In this document: one piece after another, positions 26,066 through 34,422 of the stretch | How positions within the stretch are numbered: position 1 is the first letter of the stretch | How the letters are laid out: every line of letters begins with the position of its first letter | Assembly (NCBI GenBank): GCA_963794415.1 | Contig: CAWCDI010000001.1 | Coordinates: 1,054,001-1,118,000, forward strand | Direction of reading: 5' to 3' | Source: CAVPTL01 sp963794415 | Lineage (GTDB): Bacteria; Actinomycetota; Thermoleophilia; Gaiellales; JAICJC01 | DNA: 64,000 bases | Notes under the pieces: generated by a model | Seen by the model: the letters and a program-made list of their open reading frames with translations, nothing else | What the model was told of the DNA's origin: nothing | Databases searched by the model: none | Translations under genes and position numbers: made by a program

Positions 26066-26953
26066 GGGCTAGGAATCCGCTCGGGGCCGGTGTAGATGTT
26101 GAAGCGGCTGTCGCGCAGGAAGCCCATGAGCGTGATGCCGAACCGGCGGGCCGCATCGACGGCGAGGCTGGACGGAGCGGAGACTGCGCAGATCACGGGG
26201 ATCCCCGCCATGGCGGCCTTCTGCACGATCTCGAAGCTCGACCGGCCCGACACCATCGAGACGCGGCCGGAGAGCGGGAGATCGCCCGTCGAGGAACCGC
26301 TCGCCGATGATCTTGTCGACGGCGTTGTGGCGGCCGACGTCCTCGCGGAGCGACATCAGCTCGCCGGCGTCGCTGAAGAGCGCCACGCCGTGCAGGCCGC
26401 CGGTGCTCTCGAACACCTTCTGCGCCGAGCGCAGCGTGTGGGGGAGGCCCAGCACCGTCTCGGCGCTGACCGACGGGCCGTCGGCAACGTGCGACGCGTG
26501 GGTCTCGATCATGTCGAGCGACGCCTTGCCGCACACCCCGCAGCTGGACGTCGAGTAGAAGTTCCGCTCCTGGCCGACGAAGTCGAGCTCCGCGGGTGAG
26601 GATGACGGAGACGACGTTGAACTGCTGCTGGTCGACGGCACCGAGCAGTACCGCACCTAGGCGACGTCATCGAGGCTCGTGATCAGCCCCTCGGTGAACA
26701 GGAAGCCCACCGCGAGCTCGAAGTCGTGGCCCGGGGTGCGCATGGTCACGGCGATCGCGCGCTGCGGCCGGCCCGGCTCCTCGACGCGGATCTCCATGGG
26801 CTCCTCGGTGGCGAGGCGGTCGTTGCGCCAGGTGCGCTCACCGTCGGTGATCGCGATGACCGCGCCGCGCGTGGTGCTCCCCGGGCGCGGGGGCGGCGGC
26901 TCGGGCTCGTCCGGGATGCCCCAGTCGTCGATCTGCGAACGCTGCTGCGCCAT
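26062..26953 (-). CDS. fdhD: Formate dehydrogenase accessory sulfurtransferase FdhD, frameshifted
   Basis: About 297 residues from ATG 26953 (MAQQRSQIDDWG). Visible in order are MEIRVEEPG, MRTPGHDFELAVGFLFTEGLI, STSSCGVCGKASLD (the Cys motif that carries sulfur), LREDVGRHNAVDKIIG and the C-terminus SGRSSFEIVQKAAMAGIPV. Breaks are near 26650 and 26285. FdhD passes sulfur from IscS to the Mo cofactor of formate dehydrogenase and is required for its activity. It lies between the iron-sulfur subunit and mobA. Confidence 0.86.
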
Positions 26954-26964
26954 GGGCGCGAAGT

Positions 26965-27604
26965 CTAGCCCTCGGTGGCGGTGGCCATCTTCACGAGCAG
27001 CTGCTCGGAGATGGCGTCCGTCGGGCATGTGTCGGCACACGCCCCGCACGAGACGCAGGCCGAGTCCTTGAACCCGGAGTCGAGCCCTGCGGTGACGTTG
27101 GAGTGGAAGCCGCGGCCCGTGGCCGTGAGCGCGAAGGCCCCCTGGATCTCGTCGCAGGCGCGCACGCAGCGGCCGCACGAGATGCAGAGCTCGTGCTGGA
27201 AGACCGAGGTACGGATGCCGCGTGTCGACATCGCGCTCGTGCGTGATGCCTGTCCAGCGCGGCTCGGTGACGCCTAGCCGGTCGGCCACCTGGGCGAGCT
27301 CGGTGTGCGGCGCCGGGTCGACCGGCAGCTCGGAGAGCACCAGCGACACGACGTTCTTCGCGATCCGGCTGGCCCGCTCGGCCTGGGTGTGATCTCCATG
27401 CCCTCGCGGCAGACGGTGGTGCACGAGGCGACCGGCCCGCGGGCCCCCTCGATCTCGACCAGGCACACGCGGCAGGCTCCGAACGGCGCCATGCGATCGT
27501 CCAGGCACAGCGTGGGCACCCACTGGCCGGCCTGCTTGGCGGCCTCGAGGGCCGTGGTGCCGGGCTCGACCTCGATCTCGGCACCCATCGACGAACACCT
27601 TCAT
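26965..27604 (-). CDS. 2Fe-2S/4Fe-4S electron-transfer subunit (HoxU / N-terminal FdsA-NuoG-like), frameshifted
   Basis: About 213 residues from ATG 27604 (MKVFVDG). It has a [2Fe-2S] ferredoxin domain (VPTLCLDDRMAPFGACRVC), a linker, and two 4Fe-4S motifs (CISCGRCVRACDEIQ and CVSCGACADTCPTDAI). It ends at EQLLVKMATATEG. Breaks are near 27585, 27395 and 27230. It lacks the molybdopterin catalytic domain that follows these modules in FdsA/FdhA, so it matches HoxU or a stand-alone electron-transfer subunit. It overlaps the NuoEF gene (ATGA). FdhD and MobA next door favour a formate dehydrogenase over a hydrogenase. Confidence 0.75.
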
Positions 27605-29264
27605 TGCGGCGTCACCCCCAGCTCGTCCGGGAAATGCTTGATCAGGCTGCGGATCGGCGCGGGCATGCCGCCCCCGTGCGCGCAGAGGCTCGCAACCTCG
27701 AGCGTCTCGAGCAGCTCCTCGAGCTCACCGCGCGGCACCTCGCCGTCGGCCTCGACCATCTCGAGCGCCCGGCGCAGGCCGATGCGGCAGGGGAAGCACT
27801 TGCCGCAGCTCTCGCTGGTGCCGAAGTGCAGCAGATGGCGCGCCAGCGCGCGCATGTCGGTGCGGTCGTCGAAGGCCACGATGCCGCCGTGGCCGACCAT
27901 GCAGCCCTCGGCGGCCAGCTGATCGAAGTCGAACGGCGTGTCCAGGAGCGACGCGGGCAGGATGCCCGCCAGCGGGCCGCCGATCTGCATGGCCTTGAGC
28001 TCGCGCCCGTCGCGCAGGCCGCCGCCGATGTCCATCGCAGATCGTGCGCATCGAGGTGCCGAACGCGACCTCGTACACCCCCGAGTTCACGAACCGCTCG
28101 TTGAGGCAGATCGAGCTTCGTGCCGGGCGTCGCGCCCGGGCTGAGCGCCTTGTAGGCCTCGGACCCGTGCTTGGCGATGTACGCCGCGTTGCAGAGCGTC
28201 TCGACGTTGTTCACGACCGTCGGGCAGGCGTGGTAGCCGCGCTCGGCCGGGAACGGCGGACGGGCCGAGACGGTGCCGCGAAGGCCCTGGAGCGAGTTCA
28301 GGAGCGCGGTCTCCTCGCCGACCACGTACGAGCCGGCGCCCTCCTCGACCCACACGTCGAACGAGAACCCGCTGCCGTAGATGTTCTCGCCGAGATGGCC
28401 GGCGGCGCGGGCAGCATCGATGGCGGCGCGAGGCCGGGCGTCGAGCGCGGGTACTCCGACCGCACGAGCACGAACCCGCGCGTCGCGCCCACCGCGTAGC
28501 CGGCGATCGCCATGCCCTCGATCAGGAGCGACGGGTTGTACTCCATCAGGTACTTGTCGATGTAGGAGCCCGGATCGCCCTCGTCGCCGTTGACCACGAT
28601 GAACTTGTCCTTCGGCGCGGCCTTGCTGGCGAACTCCCACTTCATCCCGGCGGGGAATCCGGCGCCGCCGCGGCCCCGCAGGTTGGCGTCCTTGACCGTC
28701 GGCCAGGAGCTCCTCGGGCGTGACCTGAGAGCGCGGCTGCAGGCCCGAGAAGTCGGCCTGGCGCAGGAGCACCGGCTCGGTCGAGCGCCGTCTGCCACTC
28801 GGGCTCGCTCGCCGTACACCGGCTCGCCCGCGATCACCCGCTCGATGGCGCCATCGCCCGCATCGACGACGTCGCCGTCGCGCACCGCCTTGCCGGCATG
28901 GCAGTAGCCGAGGCACACCGTCTCGCCGAGCGAGACCGAGCCGTCCTCCGATACCGAGCCGAGGCTCAGGCCGAGCCCGTCCTCGATCTGCTCCACCTGG
29001 GCGTCGAAGTCCGCGGCCCAGCAGGCGGTGCCCGTGCAGACCCGCACGTGGCGCTCGCCCCGTGGCTGGGTGAGGTCGTCGTAGTAGCTCGAGACGCCGT
29101 AGACGGCCGCCTCGGGCATGCCGGACTCGCGCGCGGCCCGGCGGCGATCGTCGTCGGTGACGTGCGCCGTGGTCCTCGACGGCGTCCTTCAGCACATCGA
29201 GTGCGGTCGGGGCGCCGTCTCCGCGGCTGCGCCGGACCAGCAGTTCGATCACGTTCTTCGACAT
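27601..29264 (-). CDS. Fused NuoE-NuoF diaphorase subunit (FdhB/HoxF-like), frameshifted
   Basis: About 555 residues from ATG 29264. The N-terminal NuoE-like [2Fe-2S] module (CTGTACW, CLGYCHAGK) is followed by a NuoF-like flavoprotein. That part has NLRGRGGAGFPAGMKW (FMN/NADH site), VVNGDEGDPGSYID, VVGEETALLNSLQG and the 4Fe-4S motif SCGKCFPCRIG. Such fusions occur in the beta subunit of some formate dehydrogenases and in HoxF. It would reduce NAD+ with electrons from the iron-sulfur subunit. Breaks are near 29160, 28790, 28700, 28430, 28110 and 28035. TAGGGT (29271-29276) lies 6 bases before the ATG. Confidence 0.8.
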
Positions 29265-29270
29265 GGTGAG

Positions 29271-29276
29271 ACCCTA
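29271..29276 (-). promoter_or_regulatory. -10 box of the NuoEF operon (TAGGGT)
   Basis: TAGGGT on the minus strand ends 6 bases before the ATG at 29264, again with leaderless spacing. Confidence 0.4.
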
Positions 29277-29318
29277 GACGACGCTCCGGCGGCGCGAGGG
29301 CGGCGAGAGACCGATCGC

Positions 29319-29344
29319 TGTGACGTCCCATGCGAAGCGTCACA
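29319..29344. promoter_or_regulatory. Inverted repeat TGTGACG-N12-CGTCACA, candidate operator
   Basis: Perfect 7-base arms (29319-29325 and 29338-29344) lie between the divergent NuoEF operon and the IPT/TIG gene, about 45 bases above the NuoEF -10 box. The half-site resembles a CRP/FNR site, but the spacing is wider than the usual TGTGA-N6-TCACA, so the binding protein is unknown. Confidence 0.4.
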
Positions 29345-29464
29345 AATATGTGCAATTCATCCCGGGAGCGCCTCCCGCACGGAATCCTGCACTAGCGTGC
29401 CAGCGATCTGACCGCTTTGCATCGAGTCAGATGTCCTCTACTCCCCATCCCCCGAGGTGTCTTC

Positions 29465-30279
29465 ATGCGACTGCGCAACCGACGCGCGTTCCTCTCCCTG
29501 GCCGCCGCCCTCTGCGTGATGGCGGCGACGACCGCCACGGCGCTGGGCGCTGCCCCGCTGATCACCGGCCAGAGCGCGGTCTCCGGCCGGGCCGGCCAGA
29601 CGGTAACGCTCACCGGCTCCGGCTTCACCGGCGCCACCAAGGTGCTCTTCCGGACGATGACCACCAGCGCGGCCTTCGTGGTCGGCTCCGACACGAGCAT
29701 CACCGCCACCGTCCCGAGCGGTGCGGCATCCGGCAGGATCAGCGTGGTCACGCCGGCCGGCACGGCGATCTCGCCTCACAGCTACCAGGTGAAGGCGGCG
29801 GCGCTCAAGCTCAGCGGCTTTGCCCCCACCACCGCGGCGGTGGGTGCCACCGTCGTGATCCACGGATCGGCGCTCACGCGCGCAACGGGCGTCAAGGTCG
29901 GCTCCGTGGCGGCGACGTTCACCGTCAAGTCCGACACCGAGATCGACGCCGTCGTGCCGACGGGCGCGGTCTCGGGCCGGGTCGCCGTGACGACGCCCGC
30001 CGGCACCGTCACGAGCGCCGGAAGGCTGATCGTCCCCACCCTCCGCATCGCCAGGTTCGCACCCACCACCGCTGCCGCCGGCAGCTCCGTGGTGCTCACG
30101 GGCGCAGGGTTCACGGGCGCCACCGCCGTGCAGTTCAAGGGCATCTCGGCGACCTTCCACGTCGATAGCGACAAGCAGATCACCGCGACGGTTCCGGCAG
30201 GCGCGTCTCCGGCAAGATCACGGTCGTCACGCCGTCGCTCGGCAGCGTGACCACGAAGAGGCGGCTCATCGTCGCGTAG
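29465..30279 (+). CDS. Secreted protein with three IPT/TIG repeats, one frameshift
   Basis: About 271 residues. It starts at ATG 29465 (MRLRNRRAFLSLAAALCVMAA) with a signal peptide probably cleaved after ATALGA. Three IPT/TIG-like immunoglobulin repeats follow. Each has a GQTVTLTGSGFTGAT-like opening, an F-V-SDT-I-ATVP middle and a SGRISVVTPAGT-like end. One indel near 30205 shifts the last repeat, which resumes as GKITVVTPSLGSVTT and ends RRLIVA. Such proteins are extracellular or surface adhesive modules; function unknown. It is divergent from the NuoEF operon and convergent with the ureohydrolase. Confidence 0.72.
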
Positions 30280-30287
30280 GCCGGGCG

Positions 30288-31184
30288 TCAGAGCGCGCGC
30301 ACGACGCCGGCCACCAGCCGGTCGAGGCACCCGGGATCTGCGGCGGCGTGCACCGGGTTGAGCTCGGTGACGGTCAGCGCCGATGCGCGCGGGTCGCGTG
30401 TGAGCGCCTGGAGCGCGGCGAGCGCCGCATCCAGTGTGATCCCCACGTTTCGCCCGGTGTTCTGCGAGAGCGGCGCGTCGATGAAGTCGATCACGTCCAC
30501 GTCGAGATGGATGAGGATGCGGGTGGTGCCGGCCGGCAGGGCCGACACCGCCCGCATCGCCGCGGCGACGGGATCGGCCAGCACCTCGCGAGCGGGGACG
30601 ATCGCGATCTGCTGCCCGGCGAGCATCTGCTGCTCCCAGTCGGTGGACTGGCTCTCCTCGTATCCCAGCACCACCACCTGGGCGGCCTCGAGGAGCGGTG
30701 AGCGGCCGCCGGCATCGCAGACCTCGGGCACGCAGCCGTGGAGGGCGAGCATGTGCGCGAGGCCCATCCAGTCGAGGGCGCCATCAGGCTCGCTGGCGGG
30801 CACGTTCAGGTCGGGGTGCATGTCGAAGTAGACGAGGCCGGTGGTGCCTCCCGCGGCCACGCTCGCCGCGGCCGTGCCGACCCCCACCGTGCAGTCACCG
30901 CCGAGCACGAGCGCGAACCGGCCGTCCGCGAGCACCGGCTCCACGGCCGCGGAGACGCCCCTGATCGCGGCTGCGACTGCGGCTGCGTTCTGAGCGCGCC
31001 GATGCGCCCGGTCGGGCCGCCAGCGAAACCGCGGCAGGTCGCCGAGGTCACGCACGTCGCGGCCGCCTTCGCGCAGCTCATGGATGAGGCCGGCGTCGCG
31101 CAGCGCAGCCGGGGCACCCTCCTGCCCGGGCGCATACGACCCGGCGCTTGAGGGCACCCCGAGCACTGTCAGTGACTCGAACAA
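30288..31184 (-). CDS. Arginase/agmatinase-family ureohydrolase
   Basis: 298 residues if it starts at TTG 31184; GTG 31166 is the alternative. Binuclear-metal motifs are LVLGGDCTVGVG, YFDMHPDLN (in place of DAHxD) and IHLDVDVIDF. The C-terminal ELNPVHAAADPG matches the family's E-x-N/D-P end. It is arginase or formiminoglutamase-like; the substrate cannot be decided. The TTG is separated from the 3' end of tRNA-Ala by one base, so the mRNA may begin at the tRNA-processing site, and no ribosome binding site is visible. Frame intact. Confidence 0.8.
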   Translation of the reverse strand: MFESLTVLGVPSSAGSYAPGQEGAPAALRDAGLIHELREGGRDVRDLGDLPRFRWRPDRAHRRAQNAAAVAAAIRGVSAAVEPVLADGRFALVLGGDCTVGVGTAAASVAAGGTTGLVYFDMHPDLNVPASEPDGALDWMGLAHMLALHGCVPEVCDAGGRSPLLEAAQVVVLGYEESQSTDWEQQMLAGQQIAIVPAREVLADPVAAAMRAVSALPAGTTRILIHLDVDVIDFIDAPLSQNTGRNVGITLDAALAALQALTRDPRASALTVTELNPVHAAADPGCLDRLVAGVVRAL

Positions 31185-31185
31185 A

Positions 31186-31258
31186 TGGAGCTAGTCGGGC
31201 TCGAACCGACGACCTCCACGCTGCCAGCGTGGCGCTCTCCCAGCTGAGCTATAGCCCC
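31186..31258 (-). tRNA. tRNA-Ala (GGC)
   Basis: Minus strand, 73 bases. Acceptor GGGGCTA pairs with TAGCTCC, discriminator A. The anticodon stem CCACG/CGTGG encloses loop CTGGCAG with anticodon GGC. The T-loop is TTCGAGC. CCA is not encoded. It is sandwiched between two genes, with 2 bases from the upstream stop and 1 base to the ureohydrolase TTG. Confidence 0.95.
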
Positions 31259-31260
31259 AT

Positions 31261-31806
31261 TCAGGCGCGGAGTATATCGCTGGTCGGCCGGGCTGCGATG
31301 CCTCTCACCGCGGCCAGCCGCTCGAGCACCGCGACGGTATCGGCAAACGCGACGCCCGACAGGTGCTGGTCGCGCGACTCGAAGTCGGCCAGGATGTCGC
31401 CGAGCGCCGCCGCGTAGGCACCGGCGTCTCCGCGGGCCAGGGCGGCGAGCGCCAGTCCCGTGCGCGCAAACGCGTCTCCGGCGGCGAGCATCACCGAGAC
31501 GTCGGGCGCCTCGCCCAGCGCGACCTGTGCAAGCGCCCGGACGTACGCCGGGGCGGGAGTATCGGCGCCGGTCGTCTCGGCGAGCGCGCGCCGGGCGATG
31601 GGATCGACGCCGTCGCCGGCCAGGATCGCCATCTTGAGCGCCCCCATGATCCGCCCCCAGCTGGTCGCTGACGTCAGATCGTGCGATCGGACGTATGCGT
31701 CGCGCGCTTCGAGCAGCTCCTTGCGGGCATCACGGCCGGCGAGCAGCTCGCGATAGGCGGCCGACTCGGCCGCGAGCGCCGCGTTCAGCTCGGTCCCTGC
31801 GCTCAG
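31261..31806 (-). CDS. Hypothetical helical protein, likely CTG start
   Basis: About 181 residues, Ala-rich and helical; I do not recognise it. No ATG, GTG or TTG exists in frame between the upstream stop and an internal ATG around residue 50. CTG at 31806 forms a CTGA overlap with the DUF2203 stop, just as neighbours use ATGA/GTGA. A GTG at 31881 is the only earlier canonical start and would overlap the upstream gene by 79 bases. The sequence includes ESAAYRELLAGRDARKELLEARDAYVR and several short helices that could be TPR-like. It is followed 2 bases later by tRNA-Ala. Confidence 0.6.
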   Translation of the reverse strand: MSAGTELNAALAAESAAYRELLAGRDARKELLEARDAYVRSHDLTSATSWGRIMGALKMAILAGDGVDPIARRALAETTGADTPAPAYVRALAQVALGEAPDVSVMLAAGDAFARTGLALAALARGDAGAYAAALGDILADFESRDQHLSGVAFADTVAVLERLAAVRGIAARPTSDILRA

Positions 31807-32207
31807 ATCGGCCGCCTGCCGGCGAACCCGTCCTCGCGCGAGTGCCAGAAGCCGATGTGCTCCTCCCCCACGCGCCAGCACAGCAGCACCTCACGCCCGC
31901 CGATCTCGCTCGGGAAGTCGAGCAGGCCGGTATCGACGTCCTTCACCTCGACACCCAGCTCGTCGAGCTCGGCCATCACGGCGCGCAGCTCCTCGTGCGA
32001 CTTCTCGAGGCTCGCGCGGAGCTCGGTGAGCTCCGGCCGGTCGAAGTCACCGCCGTTTCCCCCGATGGCGATGACCACCGTGTTCCACCGATGCTCCAGC
32101 TCACGGCTCTTCGGGCGCTCGGCGACCAGCTGCTCGGCGAGCCCGCGCACCTTCGTCTGGAGCAGCTCCTCTGCCTGTTCAAGGGTGAACAGACGCCGGG
32201 CGCTCAT
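31803..32207 (-). CDS. DUF2203 family protein
   Basis: 134 residues from ATG 32207 (MSARRLFTLEQAEELL). Family marks are FTLEQAEELL at the N-terminus, LDFPSEIGGREVLLCWRVGE and HIGFWHSREDGFAGRRPI at the C-terminus. DUF2203 proteins have no assigned function. The middle is a helical hairpin. The start overlaps the rsfS stop (ATGA), and the stop overlaps the next gene (CTGA). Confidence 0.8.
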   Translation of the reverse strand: MSARRLFTLEQAEELLQTKVRGLAEQLVAERPKSRELEHRWNTVVIAIGGNGGDFDRPELTELRASLEKSHEELRAVMAELDELGVEVKDVDTGLLDFPSEIGGREVLLCWRVGEEHIGFWHSREDGFAGRRPI

Positions 32208-32593
32208 CCCGCAGCGAAGGTCTCGCTGGGAACCTGGCCCCACAGCGATTCGAGCCGGTAGAAGTCGCGCGCCTCGGGCGTGAAGATGTGCACCACCACG
32301 TCGAGGTAGTCGAGGAGGATCCAGTCGCCCTGCGCCTGGCCCTCGACGCGCGTCGCGATCACCCGGTCGTCACGCTTCAGCTCCTCGCGGATCGCGTCGC
32401 TGATCGCCTGCGTCTGTCGCGGCGTGCGCCCGGTGCAGATCACGAAGTGGTCGGTGTAGGAGACCACGTCGGTCATGTCCAGCAGAACAATTTCGGTCGC
32501 CAGCTTGTCCGCGGCGATGGCGGCAATCTGGTGTGCGAGCTGGACGGTGGTGTTCAGGCGGGGCGCTCCATTCGACGAGTCGGAGCCTAGCAA
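32204..32593 (-). CDS. rsfS: Ribosome silencing factor RsfS
   Basis: 129 residues. RsfS binds L14 and blocks 30S-50S joining. Motifs are IVLLDMTDVVSYTDHFVICTG, RQTQAISDAI, GQAQGDWILLDYLDVVVHIF and FYRLESLW. The family usually starts near QLAHQIAAIAADK; the only canonical upstream start in frame is TTG 32593, which adds about a dozen residues, so the start is uncertain. nadD normally precedes rsfS directly, but here a histidine kinase gene is inserted between them. Confidence 0.88.
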   Translation of the reverse strand: MLGSDSSNGAPRLNTTVQLAHQIAAIAADKLATEIVLLDMTDVVSYTDHFVICTGRTPRQTQAISDAIREELKRDDRVIATRVEGQAQGDWILLDYLDVVVHIFTPEARDFYRLESLWGQVPSETFAAG

Positions 32594-32599
32594 ACCGCT

Positions 32600-33826
32600 T
32601 CAGATGGACTCGTGAGCCACTCTGACCGGCAGCCGCACGTGCACGGTCGTGCCCCGGCCGGGCGCAGAGTCGAGGGCGAAGACGCCGCCCACCAGCTTCA
32701 CCCGCTCCTGGGCGGCGTGGAGGCCGAAGTGGAACTCACCGTCGCCGGCGGGCTTGCCGGGATCGAATCCGCAGCCGTCATCGGCCACGATCAGCACCAC
32801 CGATGAGCGGACGGCCATCACCGACACGTCTACCACCTGGGCGCGTGAGTGCTTCCGCGCCTTCTCGAGGAGCTCCCTGGCGGTGCGGTACACGAGCTCC
32901 TCGGACTCGCGCGGGAGGCGCCGCTCGGTGATCTCGAGGCGCACGGTGAACGGCGCATCCTGCTCCACCCTGGCCACGGCCTCACGGAGTGCCGGGCCGA
33001 TGCCGTCCCCGAGCACCGGCGGGTAGAGGTCGAAGCTGAGCCTCCGGGCCCGCGAGATGGCCTGCTGCATCAGATCCAGCGCCTCGGTCAGATCGGGGGC
33101 GGCCTCCCCGGCCGACTGCGGCCGGTGGCGGATCCCGTCGAGCTTCATGCTGGCGGCTGTCATCACCTGGATCGTGTCGTCGTGGAGCTCGGTGGCGATC
33201 TTCGCGCGCTCCTGCTCTCCGGCGCGGTCGAGGTTGGCCTGTGCCCGGCGCAGGTCGGTCACCGTCGCGCGGAGCCGCATGGCGGCACCGTTCACGACCA
33301 GGACCAGAAGGCCCACGCCGATCGCGAACCCCAGAAGGTTGAGCGACGCGGTCTCGGTGTCCTGGCCGGTCAGGTCAACGACGCCGAGCCCGCCGAGCAC
33401 GACGCCCCCGGACACCAGCGCCACCCGGCGGCTCCAGAGGATGGCCGCGAGCGCTGCGATCAGGACCGCCCACGTCACGCGCACGTCGGCTCCGGGCACG
33501 CCGTAGCTCGCCGCGGTGATGAACGAGATCGCGGGAAGCACTCCGAGGAACACCACGGCCTCGCCCGGCCCCAGATCATCACGACGTGAGAGCCACCCCA
33601 CCACCAGCAGGCACGTGAGCAGCCGCGCCAGGGCAACCGCGATCCAGTTGTCGTGCCGCGCCACCGTCGCGGCAAAGGCGCTCAGAGAGAGCCCGACCAC
33701 GTAGAACAGCTGCAGGGCGCGGATCCTGGCCCGGGGGTCGTTGACGACAACTCCATCGACCAGCCGGGCGAAGCGCCGCGGCCAGCGTCGGACATCGAAG
33801 GGTGGATCGGAGCTCGAGATCGTCAA
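32600..33826 (-). CDS. NarL-type sensor histidine kinase (HisKA_3), orphan
   Basis: 408 residues from TTG 33826. The N-terminal half has about six membrane segments. HisKA_3 follows with the phosphoacceptor His in TELHDDTIQVMTAASM, then a HATPase_c domain with VADDGCGFDP and FGLHAAQERV. The N box, normally an E-x-x-x-N core, reads RELLEKARKHS: the Mg-binding Asn appears to be Lys, so ATP binding may be weak. No response regulator is adjacent. It interrupts the usual nadD-rsfS pair. The signal is unknown. Confidence 0.82.
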   Translation of the reverse strand: MTISSSDPPFDVRRWPRRFARLVDGVVVNDPRARIRALQLFYVVGLSLSAFAATVARHDNWIAVALARLLTCLLVVGWLSRRDDLGPGEAVVFLGVLPAISFITAASYGVPGADVRVTWAVLIAALAAILWSRRVALVSGGVVLGGLGVVDLTGQDTETASLNLLGFAIGVGLLVLVVNGAAMRLRATVTDLRRAQANLDRAGEQERAKIATELHDDTIQVMTAASMKLDGIRHRPQSAGEAAPDLTEALDLMQQAISRARRLSFDLYPPVLGDGIGPALREAVARVEQDAPFTVRLEITERRLPRESEELVYRTARELLEKARKHSRAQVVDVSVMAVRSSVVLIVADDGCGFDPGKPAGDGEFHFGLHAAQERVKLVGGVFALDSAPGRGTTVHVRLPVRVAHESI

Positions 33827-33876
33827 CGCGGACGTGCAGTTTTACACGAAGTTTCCTTCGCGGCAAATCGCACTCG

Positions 33877-34422
33877 TTACCGGTAAATATTTTCGCGCTG
33901 GATCAGGCCGAGCACGCCGGCGGGAATCTGCCCGGAGAGATCGATCCCCCGTGCGAGCTCCGCTCTGATCTCGGTGGACGAGAGATCCACCGGCTCCATC
34001 TCGAGGACGACCGCATCCGGATCGCGGGCGTCGATGTCTGACCGCGGAGCGACCACGAGCGTCGCGAGCGCCCGCACCCCTTGCGCATCGTGCCAGCTCC
34101 CGAGGTGGGCGAGCTGGTCTGCGCCGAGGATCAGGAAGAGCTCGCCGTCTGCGGAGAGGCCGCGGAGGGTCTCGACGGTGAACCGGGGATCGTCGGGCGA
34201 GAGCACGCGCACCTCGGCCTCCGGGATGCCCGCGAACGCGAGCTCGGCCATCCGCCCGCGGACTTCCGCAGGGCGCTCCGACGGCGGCCGGTGCGGCGGA
34301 TCGGCATCCACCACCACCAGCAGCCGGTCGAGCCCGAGCCCGCTGACCGCCGCCTGCGCAACCGCCACGTGCCCGTCGTGCGGCGGATCGAACTGGCCCC
34401 CGAAGACGCCGATGCGGGTCAT
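33877..34422 (-). CDS. nadD: Nicotinate-nucleotide adenylyltransferase NadD
   Basis: 181 residues from ATG 34422 (MTRIGVFGGQFDPPHDGHVAVAQ). Adenylylates nicotinate mononucleotide to deamido-NAD. Motifs are GGQFDPPHDGH (GxFDPxHxGH nucleotide site), FILGADQLAHLGSW and the ISSTxIR equivalent LSSTEIRAELARG. The start overlaps the obg stop (ATGA). About 50 bases follow before the histidine kinase. Confidence 0.92.
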   Translation of the reverse strand: MTRIGVFGGQFDPPHDGHVAVAQAAVSGLGLDRLLVVVDADPPHRPPSERPAEVRGRMAELAFAGIPEAEVRVLSPDDPRFTVETLRGLSADGELFLILGADQLAHLGSWHDAQGVRALATLVVAPRSDIDARDPDAVVLEMEPVDLSSTEIRAELARGIDLSGQIPAGVLGLIQRENIYR

